Shown: positions 35,579 to 45,416 of the stretch, in pieces | How the letters are laid out: every line of letters starts with the position of its first letter | Numbering within the stretch: the stretch's first letter is position 1 | From: Neonectria sp. B-13 | Lineage: Eukaryota; Ascomycota; Sordariomycetes; Hypocreales; Nectriaceae | DNA length: 64,000 bases | NCBI GenBank assembly: GCA_002682825.1 | Contig: NOKP01000033.1 | Location: 62,001 to 126,000, forward strand | Direction: 5' to 3' | The notes under the pieces: model-generated | Seen by the model: only the letters and a program-made list of their open reading frames with translations | What the model was told of the DNA's origin: nothing | Database searches by the model: none | Position numbers and translations under genes: made by a program

Positions 35579-36582
35579 TCAATCCTTAAACCGGGGGAAC
35601 AAAGCGAGAGCGCTCTCGCGGTTGATCTGATTAACCAAGTTTGGATCCTCAAACTTGTACGAATCAAGCCCGCTTGTGTGGAAATCGATAATGCCATCAT
35701 TCGCATAAGGGGTATCGCTACCGTAGAGGAGATGGCCCGGCTTGGCAAACTTCTCGAGCACCCGCAGCACGTTTTCCGAGCCCGCCACAGCTAAATCATA
35801 ATAGAAGTTCCGAGCATCGTCCAAAAACTCGTCGAGCTCTTCCTTGGACTTGGGGAGAATGCTTGCAGGTCTTCCAATCAGGTAGGGCAACACGCCGCCT
35901 CCATGAGAGAGGATGATCTTACAATTTGGGTTGTTGCGAACAGTCTTGTTGTAAATCATATCGAGGGCAGCTGTAGTGGACTCGAAGGGGTACCGGATAA
36001 CTGGCTGAGGAAGGCCGCTGACTTGGCTAGTATCGACGGGATGGGTAGGGTGGACAAAGACGACAGCAGACCGGCGGTTGAGCTCGGCCCAGATGTCCTT
36101 GAAATCAGGGTGACCCAAGTAGTGGTTACCAGTCCCATACCGGGTGAACAAGGTAACGCCGTCCGCCTTGAGAGTGTCAAGCGCGTAGGCAATCTCGTTG
36201 AAAGCCAGCTCCTTGTCAAGCAGGTTTGGCAGGGCCGCAAAGAAGCCATACTTCTTGGGGTTCTCGTCTCGCAGCTTGGCGGCGTACAAGTTGGTCTTGC
36301 GGGCCAACTCCGCCGCTGCTGCCGGGTCCTTGAGGATGCAGGCACCCGGGGCAGTCAGCGACAAGATGGTGACATCGATACCAAACTTCTTGTTAACGGC
36401 GGCATCGGACTCTGGGGTCCAATCAGGTATGAACCAGCCCGAAGGGTCTCCACCAGAAGAGATAACAGCTGAGGAGCATGTGAGAATTGAATAGTCACAT
36501 GTGTAAGGCGGAAGAGGAACTGACCTTCACGATAAAAGTCCGGCACAAAGTGGTGGTGAACGTCAATTCTGTTGGGAGCCAT
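35579..36582 (-). CDS. ACMSD-like amidohydrolase (metal-dependent decarboxylase or hydrolase)
   Basis: Two exons (36582-36525, 36468-35579) give 315 residues. Seen: an N-terminal metal-binding H-x-H (His9, His11 in D-V-H-H-H-F), a TIM-barrel histidine in F-V-H-P-T-H-P, the I-L-S-H-G-G-G motif and the late aspartate in L-Y-G-S-D-T-P-Y. This set is that of the amidohydrolase-2/ACMSD group, which includes gamma-resorcylate, 2,3-dihydroxybenzoate and 6-methylsalicylate decarboxylases. Decarboxylation of an aromatic or dienoic acid, or hydrolysis of a C-C bond, is the expected chemistry; sequence alone does not choose between them. It is divergently transcribed from the monooxygenase gene across a 595-bp region holding three candidate sites. 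Confidence 0.9.
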
Positions 36583-36804
36583 TTTGCTTTGGAGATCCTT
36601 GTAGGTAATAAGAATAGTTGTATATGGTCGTGCTCGTTTTATGAGTAGTTAAGTTATCGGGTGTTGTTTTGTGAGACAGGGCTTTTTCAACAGGACATAT
36701 CCTGGTATGTATTTGTAGCCTCGCTCGTTCGCCCCGAGTATGTGAAGCCGGAACCCGTTCCACCGCTTCCCCAGATTTCTCCGGATGTTTTCCCCGGCTT
36801 ATTT

Positions 36805-36826
36805 CCCCAGCTTTCGGAAGCTGGGG
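36805..36826. promoter_or_regulatory. Perfect hairpin in the divergent promoter
   Basis: CCCCAGCTT and AAGCTGGGG form 9-bp perfect inverted arms around TCGG. It lies between the amidohydrolase and monooxygenase starts, about 60 bp from the nearest CGG-N8-CCG site. It may be a second protein-binding palindrome; nothing in the sequence identifies the protein. Confidence 0.4.
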
Positions 36827-36886
36827 ACGCAGCGCTAGGATTATAGCAAACTAACTATGGGACCCCATGCCCTCCTCCTCCGCAGC

Positions 36887-36900
36887 CGGATACACTTCCG
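36887..36900. promoter_or_regulatory. CGG-N8-CCG site A in the divergent promoter
   Basis: CGGATACACTTCCG matches the consensus and differs at two positions from CGGATACGCTTCCG and CGGATACACATCCG-type sites elsewhere in the cluster. It lies 305 bp upstream of the amidohydrolase ATG and 278 bp upstream of the monooxygenase ATG. Confidence 0.65.
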
Positions 36901-36904
36901 CAGC

Positions 36905-36918
36905 TGGATACACATCCG
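36905..36918. promoter_or_regulatory. Imperfect CGG-N8-CCG site B in the divergent promoter
   Basis: TGGATACACATCCG has a T in place of the first C. It starts 18 bp after the start of site A and is otherwise a near copy, so the pair looks like a local duplication of about 18 bp. Confidence 0.45.
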
Positions 36919-37004
36919 CATCGCTGGATAGACTGTAGCAGCTCTTCTCATTTTAAACGCGACTCCACCTGCATTGCATTGCCTAGAGCCTCTTTGATGG
37001 CAAG

Positions 37005-37018
37005 CGGATCAACATCCG
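37005..37018. promoter_or_regulatory. CGG-N8-CCG site C in the divergent promoter
   Basis: CGGATCAACATCCG keeps both half-sites and lies 160 bp upstream of the monooxygenase ATG, a spacing similar to that of the sites upstream of the acyltransferase, dehydrogenase and SDR genes. Further TCCGC/GCGGA words follow immediately at 37025-37040. Confidence 0.6.
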
Positions 37019-37177
37019 CAGAGTATCCGCGGAGTCCGCCAACAACCGCAAGCGAGCTAGCTATCTGCCTACTTTAATGTCCTACTCTAATGCTCCTCTC
37101 GACAAAGTGTCGACTCGCCATCGCTTCATCCATTCACCTTTACCGAAGGCATCTTTAAACACCGCAAGCACGTAAAA

Positions 37178-38656
37178 ATGGACAGAAAGCCAACTCAACA
37201 AGTTAACGACGTGTACGATGTTGTCATCGTGGGTGCTGGAATATCCGGCATCAATGCCGCCCACCACATCCAAGAAAAACTTCCGAATCTGACTTACACG
37301 ATCCTCGAAGGCCGCGATGGCTTTGGAGGCACCTGGGATCTATTCCGTTACCCAGGAATTAGATCTGATACCGACCTGCATAGCTTTGGCTTCAGCTGGT
37401 TCCCTTGGGTGGAAAAGCGTGCCATTGCCGATGGAGGGTCCATTGTGCGATATCTGCGGAATGCGGTCGAAAAAGAGGGCATTGACCGCCATGTCCAGTT
37501 CAAGTGCAGCGTCCTCTCTGCCGACTGGGTATCGGCGGACCAGTCCTGGAGTCTGGTGGTCGAAACGGGCCCTGGTGAAGCTATCGAGTACCAGGCACGA
37601 TTTTTGATCCTGGGCACTGGCTACTACGACTACAAAGAGCCTCTTAAACCCCAGATCCCGGGTCTCGACAACTTCAAGGGACAAGTGATTCATCCCCAGT
37701 TCTGGCCTGAACAACTCGACTACGTCGACAAGGAGGTTGTCATCATTGGCAGCGGCGCAACAGCTATCACGCTGCTACCAAAACTGGCCGAGAAAGCGAA
37801 GCAGGTCACCATGCTGCAGCGAAGTCCTACGTACATTATCTCCATCGACAATAACACTGGCAATTCATGGTTCCATCGCATGCTGCCGGAGCTGTGGTCT
37901 TTCAAGCTTAGCCGCTGGACGTTTATCTGGACGACTGCCATGATCTTCTACCTCTGTCGCGCCTTTCCCAACGCTTCGAGGTCGAGGCTGCAGCGAGGAG
38001 TTGCAGAGCAGCTTCCAGCATATGTCCTTATGGATCCTCACTTCACACCTATCTATCGGCCTTGGGACCAACGAATTTGTTTCAGCCCCAACGGCGATTT
38101 CTTCAAGGCCATCCGGGAGGACAATGCCAACGTGGTGACAGACCACATCAGCACCATGAATGACGACGCGATTGTCCTTTCTTCCGGCAACCAGCTCAAG
38201 GCAGACATCATTGTCACTGCCACTGGCCTGAAGTTGAATGTTGGTGGGCACATACGGATCATGGTGGATGGGAAACCCGTCGAGCTTTCCGACAAGGTTG
38301 CATGGCGAGTGGCCATGCTTAGCGATGTGCCCAACCTGGCCTTCATGGTCGGATACGTCAACGCCTCGTGGACGCTTGGTGCAGACGTCACCGCTCACCT
38401 CATCTGCCGGCTGCTGCAGCACTTGCAGAAGAACGGAATGACGAGCGCCGTCCCGCGATTGCCCAGCAATATCCAGCCGCGACCGCTGTGGAATCTTGAC
38501 GCGACATATGTCAAACAAGCGGCGAAGACTATGCCAAAGTGCGGCGATTCTGGCCCTTGGAAAGGCCGCATCAATTACTTCTATGATCTATGGCGTGCAA
38601 AGCATGGAAGCATCACAGCTGGACTGGAGTTCTCGTCGGTTTCGGAGGAGATTTAG
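37178..38656 (+). CDS. Baeyer-Villiger-type flavin monooxygenase (EthA-like)
   Basis: A single exon of 492 residues, close to EthA-type enzymes. Seen: the FAD-binding V-G-A-G-I-S-G near residue 18, G-T-W-D with R-Y-P-G-I-R-S-D-T, the NADPH-binding G-S-G-A-T-A at 191-196, and at 166-177 F-K-G-Q-V-I-H-P-Q-F-W-P, which fits the type I Baeyer-Villiger fingerprint F-x-G-x3-H-x3-W-P. Such enzymes insert oxygen next to a ketone, giving an ester or lactone, or oxidise a sulfur or nitrogen centre. The SMP-30 and serine hydrolase genes in the same cluster are natural follow-up enzymes for an ester or lactone product. A hydrophobic stretch near residues 240-265 may form a membrane contact. Convergent with the SDR gene. 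Confidence 0.93.
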   Translation: MDRKPTQQVNDVYDVVIVGAGISGINAAHHIQEKLPNLTYTILEGRDGFGGTWDLFRYPGIRSDTDLHSFGFSWFPWVEKRAIADGGSIVRYLRNAVEKEGIDRHVQFKCSVLSADWVSADQSWSLVVETGPGEAIEYQARFLILGTGYYDYKEPLKPQIPGLDNFKGQVIHPQFWPEQLDYVDKEVVIIGSGATAITLLPKLAEKAKQVTMLQRSPTYIISIDNNTGNSWFHRMLPELWSFKLSRWTFIWTTAMIFYLCRAFPNASRSRLQRGVAEQLPAYVLMDPHFTPIYRPWDQRICFSPNGDFFKAIREDNANVVTDHISTMNDDAIVLSSGNQLKADIIVTATGLKLNVGGHIRIMVDGKPVELSDKVAWRVAMLSDVPNLAFMVGYVNASWTLGADVTAHLICRLLQHLQKNGMTSAVPRLPSNIQPRPLWNLDATYVKQAAKTMPKCGDSGPWKGRINYFYDLWRAKHGSITAGLEFSSVSEEI

Positions 38657-38905
38657 GAGTGACAAAGGGCTGACAGCTAGCCGAGGAAGAAATATGACGA
38701 TTTCCACTTTAGACACATTTAGGAAAAACTTGATGATTCGGTCGTCGAAAAGCTCACAATATGATTTTCAGTAGCAGTTGAAAAGTCATTAAGATCTTGT
38801 CATAGATAGATAGGAACACAATAGCATTACAGCAATTTCCCTCTACGCAATACGAAACAATACTATTTGCTATCATCCCTGTTTACCCACGATATACCCT
38901 GTGAA

Positions 38906-39974
38906 TCATTTCCCCCTCTCTGCTGCAATAATATCTCTCATTACCTTTAGATCAGTGGGTAGCAGATCCTCGAGCGCGCTAGTCGATCCATCAGCCACAA
39001 TGGTCGCGTCTCCCGGCTTGCCCACTCCCAAAGCTATCCCTCCATGGTATGTTCCCTTTTCAATCAGTTCCTTCATCCTATCAGCAATTTCGCTCGGCTT
39101 GATCAGGACAGCGCCAGACCCGTCTTCGTTTTGGCTCTCCATGATGCTTTTGAGAAGCGGCGTCTCGACAAGTCTGGGATCACGTTAGAACGTTAGAGAT
39201 GTTCACGCTGCTTGTTTCTTGGGTTCGCCCACTTACCCGGGACAGATTCCGACAACTTTCACTTGGGCTTCAGTTTCGGCTTTGGCCAGACTCTTGATAA
39301 GTCCGATTGTTCCATGCTTGCTTGCAACATAGAGAGCCGTTGCAAAATGACCATTCAATCCAGCGATGGATGATGTAATGATAACGACACCCTTCTTGTT
39401 CTTTCGGAGACAGGCACGGATTGCTATGCGACTGAGTTTAATTGGGTGGCCGAGGTTGATGTCGAGTTCAGCGTATCTTTCGGTCTCACGGTCACCCCAG
39501 AAACTGGACCATTCCTATCGACGAGTCAAAACACAAGGAGATTCCCGAGACACGCGTTTGGGAAGAGGTTCGCACATACAGGCTCTCCAACACCAGCGTT
39601 GGCGGCGTAAACGTCTGGGACATCACCAAACTCCTTCTCAGAGAAGGGAATCAAGGATTCAAGATTGTCCCATTTTTGAACATCACACCGAATGAAGCGG
39701 ACATTGAGATCGTCGCGCACGAGAGGTTCTGCCGCAGGCGAAAGGGCAAGGTCGGCAATGATGACCCTGGCTCCGCTTGTCAATGCCAGCTTGGTGAAGG
39801 CCAGGCCGATGCCTATCCACGATGGAATAACAATTCATTAGCTCTTGAGCTTGAGTCGCCAGCGTAAAAAATGCCTTTGCTGCTGACCCGTCCGAGTACT
39901 TGCTGCAGATACCTACCTGATGCACCGCCAGTGATGACCACAATCTTGCCGTCTAAGGGGAAGTCGCCTATCAT
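38906..39974 (-). CDS. Short-chain dehydrogenase/reductase
   Basis: Four exons (39974-39917, 39812-39580, 39514-39237, 39173-38906) give 278 residues, the classical SDR size. Seen: T15-G-G-A-S-G-I-G cofactor loop, acidic D-L after the second strand (NAD preference likely), N-A-G-V-G, and a catalytic tetrad Asn117, Ser146, Tyr159 and Lys163 (Y-V-A-S-K). The start is fixed by the ATG two codons before G-D-F-P and the splice that completes G-I-G. It probably oxidises or reduces a secondary alcohol/ketone in the same pathway as the monooxygenase. A candidate regulator site lies 172 bp upstream. 15-PGDH-like enzymes are the closest type I can suggest. Confidence 0.92.
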
Positions 39975-40146
39975 GTTGATGGATGTCGTTGGGCAAAACG
40001 CTGCTATACAGGGGTTGTGTCTATGGACGACTGCGGCCGAGAATCAAACTTCTGCATAACAGAAATTATTTATCTTAAGTCAAGGAAATGGTGGAAGCGG
40101 CTATCCTCCCGGACACATGAGCAAGACATAGCTTTGCTACCGCTGG

Positions 40147-40160
40147 CGGATGTGCTCCCG
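40147..40160. promoter_or_regulatory. CGG-N8-CCG site upstream of the SDR gene
   Basis: CGGATGTGCTCCCG keeps CGGAT and CCG, with two deviations from the consensus interior. It is 172 bp upstream of the SDR ATG. Several further CCG/CGG words lie between 40195 and 40295 but do not form an N8 pair. Confidence 0.5.
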
Positions 40161-40575
40161 CGTCTAGAACGCCGTCCAACCCCGCATCATCATTCTCTGC
40201 CCTTCTCCGCAGATCGTCAGAGATGGATCCGTTCGGTTGGAGTGATAATGGATCACCTACCGTTCCGGTCGCCGCAAATCTTCCGAGCGGCGCGGATTCT
40301 CAACCGCTCGTTAACAGCCTAAAGAGTAAACTTAAATCGTGCAGGTGGAACTCTTAATTACACAACCTAATTAGCAGTTCATAGAGGTCAGGTGGAATAT
40401 GGATTGGTTGTACACGACATATTTTAGTGCAAGAACAAGAGAAACAGAAATTGAAACGTCTTGAATCCCAATTTATTGTTAGAGAAGCTAAATTAACAGG
40501 TTAAGCCGCAAAAGGTTCTGAAGTAGATATGGCTCTTTCGGCTTGATCCTCATGGCGGATATTAGGAGTCAAGGA

Positions 40576-41487
40576 CTATGCCTGTGGAGCACCGATGTCT
40601 ACCCTCGCCGTGCCAACCGCAGAAGTCGTTTTCTTCGCAACCATGGCGGTAAAGATGCTCTCTCCATCTGGGACCTGGTTGACCACCAGAAACATTGTCT
40701 TCCCATCGTCGCCTCCCAAATAACATGCTGTAGCATGTCCACTCACTTTGACCCGAGCGTTGAGGTTGCCTTGCTGGTCGAGGCGGATGAACTGGCCATA
40801 GCCCAGCATGGAGAGCCAGATATTGCCTTCGGCATCCAGGCATCCGCCGTCGATCTTGACCATTTTGCCCGCAGCTTCCTTCTCGGCAAAGGCTGGGAGG
40901 GAAGAGGGGGACCAGAAAACCCGCCTGTTGGACAGCTCGCCTCCAGGCCCAACGTCGAATTTCAAGAGCCCTTCTCCAAACGTCTCGGCCACGAACAGAT
41001 TTTTCCCATCCTTGGTGATTACCAGCGCGTTGGGAAAGACTATGTTCTCTGCAGCCACCTTGGCAGTACGGTCTGTATCTACCATGATAAGGCGGCCCGG
41101 CGAGGGGTCCTCTCCATGGAGGACTCGAGCCCCTGTATCGTCCAAGTAAACCCTGCCTGCCTGGTCGATGAACATGTCGCCGCAATACCCGGTCATGATA
41201 TTAGATAGATCGCTGTAAAGCGTCGTCTTGCCATCCTTCAGCCGATAGAGCTTGGCGTCAAACATGGACGAGTAGATGAGTGACCCATCGGGATGAAAAA
41301 ACATGCCGTTGGGCTGCTGGTCGACATTGACTAAGACCGTCTTCTCTCCAGACTTTGGGTCTATAGTGTAGGTGGTGCAGCCAATCATGTCACTGACATA
41401 TAAGAGACCATTGTGGTATCGAGGGGATTCTCCGAAGAGCATGCCATCGGCAAGGGGTTGATACGTAAATTCTTTGACGGCTGGCAT
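40576..41487 (-). CDS. SMP-30/gluconolactonase-type hydrolase
   Basis: A single exon of 303 residues, the usual length for this six-bladed propeller family. Seen: a metal-binding glutamate in F-G-E-S-P-R-Y (Glu19), Q-P-N-G-M-F-F, V-F-P-N-A-L with D-G-K-N-L-F-V-A-E-T, and I-D-G-G-C-L-D-A-E-G-N-I-W, where the conserved aspartate ligand falls. Members hydrolyse lactones (gluconolactone, xylonolactone) or related esters in the cytosol using Ca or Zn. In this cluster it is a good candidate to open a lactone formed by the monooxygenase. It is transcribed in the same direction as the SDR gene but from its own promoter, 600 bp away. Confidence 0.92.
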   Translation of the reverse strand: MPAVKEFTYQPLADGMLFGESPRYHNGLLYVSDMIGCTTYTIDPKSGEKTVLVNVDQQPNGMFFHPDGSLIYSSMFDAKLYRLKDGKTTLYSDLSNIMTGYCGDMFIDQAGRVYLDDTGARVLHGEDPSPGRLIMVDTDRTAKVAAENIVFPNALVITKDGKNLFVAETFGEGLLKFDVGPGGELSNRRVFWSPSSLPAFAEKEAAGKMVKIDGGCLDAEGNIWLSMLGYGQFIRLDQQGNLNARVKVSGHATACYLGGDDGKTMFLVVNQVPDGESIFTAMVAKKTTSAVGTARVDIGAPQA

Positions 41488-41812
41488 TGCGCACGGAGTT
41501 CAAGGTGTAGCTTTAGTTAGGAGAAAATGAGATTGAGTGAGGAAGAGGACTTGGATCAAGGAGGGACAACAAAGTATGGTGCTGGACACTCTCCAGTCGC
41601 GGAGGATAGCCTGTCTTTATAATAAATTAGTGGGCTTCTTGCTCCAGTGAAAACCGAAAACGGCCTTTTCCTTTTCTGTATTCGTCTTTTTATTAGACCT
41701 TTCTCCGCATGGAGATGGAGAGTTCGTGGTCATCTGTCAACCCGGACGCACGGGAACCAACTTGCGGGGAACACGGGGTAGATTCCAGGGTATATTCAGG
41801 GGCCCCGCCTGG

Positions 41813-41826
41813 CGGATGCATATCCG
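41813..41826. promoter_or_regulatory. CGG-N8-CCG site upstream of the SMP-30 gene
   Basis: CGGATGCATATCCG, within GCGGATGCATATCCGC, is the most symmetrical of the set, with CGGAT and ATCCG half-sites. It lies 326 bp upstream of the SMP-30 ATG and is the last such site I see on this side of the cluster. Confidence 0.65.
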
Positions 41827-41843
41827 CACGGTCCGGGGTTGAG

Positions 41844-41888
41844 CATTCAAACATTCAAACACCTACATTCAAACACCTACATTCAAAA
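41844..41888. repeat. Short tandem repeat
   Basis: The unit CATTCAAACACCTA occurs twice in tandem, preceded by a shortened CATTCAAA and followed by a partial CATTCAAA. Adjacent to the SMP-30 promoter; function unknown. Confidence 0.7.
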
Positions 41889-42443
41889 GGGGCGGTATTG
41901 TCAGATGCGAAATCGGCTTCCTCTTCAAGGACCAGTAAGGATGATATTGAGCGCACGGACCACCAGTACACAGTGTGAATATATAAAGTGTCACACTTGA
42001 TACTTGAGCTAAACTCCGTGCTTTTCGGGTTTACGTCCACCCAAGCTCCGAGTGCCCCTCGCTGATCCGCCATGGCTGGAAATGGCCACAGGGATCCCCT
42101 CCTTCGCGCCATAACTGGACTACAATGGCGCCGAACCTTCACCCTACTACCCGCCTGTCTATTGAGCACATGATACAGAGTAAGTTAGATGTTACCTCAG
42201 CAAGCTCAAGCCATTTGCGTCATGCCTAAGGCATCACACCGCACTATACCTAATCGGTAGGGTGCTCGACCAAATGGCCTGAGTGCCATGTCATGGATTT
42301 TTGGCCTGAGTCAAGATCGTCTGAATGAGAGCAATTTAACCATTTCAACCTCGTTTTCCCCCACAAGCAGCCGTCGCACAGTATAATTGATATGTGCAAT
42401 CGAATTCTCTGTCCTTTCTTGACAGCCCAGTGAAATCTTGACG

Positions 42444-44570
42444 ATGTCAGATCAAACCTTCCCCCGGCGCAGCGTACGACTCAACCCGACGACTCCAGAA
42501 AGCAGAGAACAGCCACGAATTGCTGCTTCGACTGCCGGTCGCCGTCGCGGACGCGTCAGATCTCGAGTATGGACATCAGAAAAGCGAGTAAGCGACATAT
42601 GCAAATACATGTCCCAAACACACCACTTGACGCTTGCCGAGTTCATCCTAGTGTACGTGAAAACTCAAGGTGATGACGGCTACGGAGATCGACCTGCCAC
42701 ACGTGCCAAGCGCCTTGGAGACGCGATATACACTTAACCAGAGGTGCTGGAGGCAATACGACAACATCCTGCGTCTGGTGTGGGAGGAATTGTCACTGGA
42801 AAGGCGCTGAGAAAGGAAATGAAAGTGTTGGAAGAGGCTGGAGGTATGTTTAGTGCCTACCAGGTCGACCGCGAACGAGAGAAGTCTCTACAGGCCGGTA
42901 TTGGGCGGGAGGGGCAGTCTGAAGATGGCCAGAAGCCAGAGCACTACGAGTGCATACTCGGCGACATGCGGTTCGGACAGATGAATGAGCAAGTCCACGC
43001 CCGTGCTCCTCTTCTATGTGGACTGCTCGACGGTCTCATGGCACCCAAGATAGAGAGGAAAGATCGACCGCCACGAGATCCTTCAAAATTCAACCACAGG
43101 ACTGCCATAATCACGTCAATTCTCTGCTATTCTCGAGCCTCGGAAGGAAGCAACAAGTTTCCCCACGCATTTGGTGCCTTTCTGCACTCCAATGGCTTGA
43201 AACGGCGTGTCCTCGATCTGCTTCACCAGCTTGGGCTTTGTGAAGGATATAAGGGGGTCCACAAGCATCTCGAAACCGTGGCAGAGCAAGCGAAGGCATT
43301 GTCACCGTCTCTCAGAATGGACGTTGACTGATCGTAAGTAGGGAACGGTCAGTCGATATGGCCAGCTGCTGGATGCATGTGTTGTCTACGACAATTTCGA
43401 CTATCGAGAAGGCATCAAGCACCAGCTCATTTCAAACCATGCAGAAATGCGCTCTGTGACAACGGGGAAAGTTTTCAGAGGCGCCGACATTCCCCCAGGT
43501 GGATTGAGGAAGTCGATGCTGCACCGCAAGGTTTTAATTACAATAGAGGACCTTCTCTACTCTCCTGGTGCAGCGATATACGACGGGACTGCCCCCAAGA
43601 TTGACACCTACTTCATAGCAAAGGCAATTCGGACCGCATATCCAAAATCGGTCAAATTTATCTTCTCTAAGTCCGACATCCCATTCCCCACTATGCCAAC
43701 TGTCGAGTTGCTCGAGGTTCGAAAGACAGGTAGCAAGACGCTCGGTCCGATTCTCTTCAACGAAGGCACTCTGGATGGCTCCTACGAGGTTGTGGAGAGT
43801 ATCTACAAGCACCAGTTCGAGCTGGATGACAAAGAATTCGACAACCGTCTGTTCTTGGCGTTTGGCGATCAGAAAGCCTCTTCACTCATCCGATCTATGC
43901 AAGCTGAACAAGTGGACGCATCCGCAGCATACGACAGAAAAGACTGGTTGATAGGAGTCGCTGCGCTCTTTCACCTGCGCATGAATTTCCTCTGGCTCAT
44001 GCAAAAGACACATTATGGCAATATGGAATAGCAAGACGCTTTAACTCTCTATTACAATATCAACTTCTGGGGACATAAGAATATTCCAGTAGACTATACA
44101 GCTTTCTAGGTTCTTGAAGAGCTAGTACTTTATAGTTTTAATGCATAGGTCATTGGACTTCTCTATATATACCTAGAGCAGTATAGTATTAATACCTTAG
44201 AATAAGATAAGGTTAATTAAGCAATCTAAGATATAAATACTATAGGTTTTATAGATTTAATAAAAGATATTTATAGATTAGCCTTTGAACTATAAGCCTA
44301 ATAACTATCTAAGGAGAAGTATATTATTAATATAGTTAATAAGAAGTTCTTTAGCTATACTTAATATCTTTAGTAAATAATTATCTATAAGACTTTAAAG
44401 TATAATATTAAGAATAAAGATATAAAGCTTATTAATTAAGTCTTTAGTATTTATTGCTTTTACTTTAAGGGAATTAGATAATTAAACTATATATTTAAGA
44501 TACTTTACTTAATATAGCTTATTAATACTAAAGCTTATAATAAAGAGCTTTAATATATAATACTCTTAAA
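42444..44570 (+). pseudogene. DUF6589-like gene broken by RIP-type stops
   Basis: Read in one frame from the ATG at 42444, the protein is interrupted by TAA at 42735 and TGA at 43329. After a short splice or frame change near 43335-43360 it resumes as C-V-V-Y-D-N-F-D-Y-R-E-G and runs to TAG at 44029. The same frame then continues past 44031 into AT-rich DNA as a readable but stop-riddled protein (Q-D-A-L-T-L-Y-Y-N-I-N-F-W-G), ending near 44570. The stops are of the kind made by C-to-T change from CAA, CGA or CAG. The Y-D-N-F-x-Y motif and overall layout resemble fungal DUF6589 proteins, a family of unknown function often found in repeats; this assignment is from recall. The N-terminal part is rich in Arg. 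Confidence 0.65.
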
Positions 44571-44939
44571 TTGTCACAGCCTGGGTTGGGACCAGGCGGT
44601 CACAACTGGTAGAATCATTTTAGTACCCACTTTTTCCTTCCTATTACAGTATATAATACCTATATATCAAATGGGCTCCATTCAACACAGTTTAACACTA
44701 TGAGTATATGTACATTGAATAGGCACTATTTAATACAACTTAATATCATTCAACTATACTAGTCTTATGTATATATATATATTCATTTAGTACATTAGAT
44801 AAGAGCCTTAAGCTCCTTAGCTATTAATACTTCTACTTAGTTATATAATAACTTACCTTTATATATTATTATTATAATCTATATTACTTACTATAATGTC
44901 CTAATCCACTTGATTATTAAACTATATGCTTTAGATCTA

Positions 44940-45170
44940 CCCTATACTCTTAGGTTAGACCTAACTATTATATAGATAGTTAGCTAGTCTATTGCCTATC
45001 TAGAAATCAAGGGAAGGATTATATAAAGTTAAGGAAAAACTTAGAATAGAAAAGGTAAATAGGTTTAAGTTAAATATAAAGGTTAATAAAAACTTTAAAA
45101 ACTAATTAGGCTTAAGATAAAGAAATTAATATATAATATAGTAATTATTATATATTAGGTTTCCTTATAA
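44940..45170 (-). mobile_element. R2 fragment
   Basis: Reverse complement of the first ~230 bp of R2 (compare 23683 onward), recognisable by GGTTTCCTTATAAAGAGA at its right edge and AAGGAAAAACTTAG inside. Truncated at the left. Confidence 0.6.
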
Positions 45171-45316
45171 AGAGATACTAAGTAAATATATATATATATA
45201 AAAGACTAGTATAATTAAATAGTATTAAGTTATATTAAATAGTATTTATTTAATATATATATACTTATTAATATTAAACAATATTAAATAGAGCTTATTT
45301 AATATATAAGTATTAT

Positions 45317-45416
45317 TTAGATATAATAGTTCTTAGTAATATATACTTAGGGAAGGGGCTAAAGTTTAAATAGTATAAAAGAAAATAGAAAAAACAATAG
45401 TATAATAAGCTTAATA
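45317..45416 (-). mobile_element. R1 fragment (100 bp)
   Basis: Only the constant 3' terminus of R1 is present (TTAGATATAATAGTTC onward), followed abruptly by the 410-bp repeat. No clear target duplication. Confidence 0.6.

Larger units (their letters stand above)
41488..42443. other. Intergenic region at the right edge of the cluster
   Basis: Holds the SMP-30 promoter, one regulator site (41813-41826), a short tandem repeat at about 41844-41888 and no convincing coding sequence. Open frames here are unsupported by motifs. Confidence 0.6.

Noticed and set aside
28134..41487. Statin- or patulin-type biosynthetic cluster
   Set aside because: LovD-like and decarboxylase-like genes recall those clusters, but there is no PKS, P450 or transporter among the co-regulated genes.
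41855..42169. 104-codon minus-strand frame between SMP-30 and DUF6589 genes
   Set aside because: Overlaps the short tandem repeat and has no domain; starts without support.
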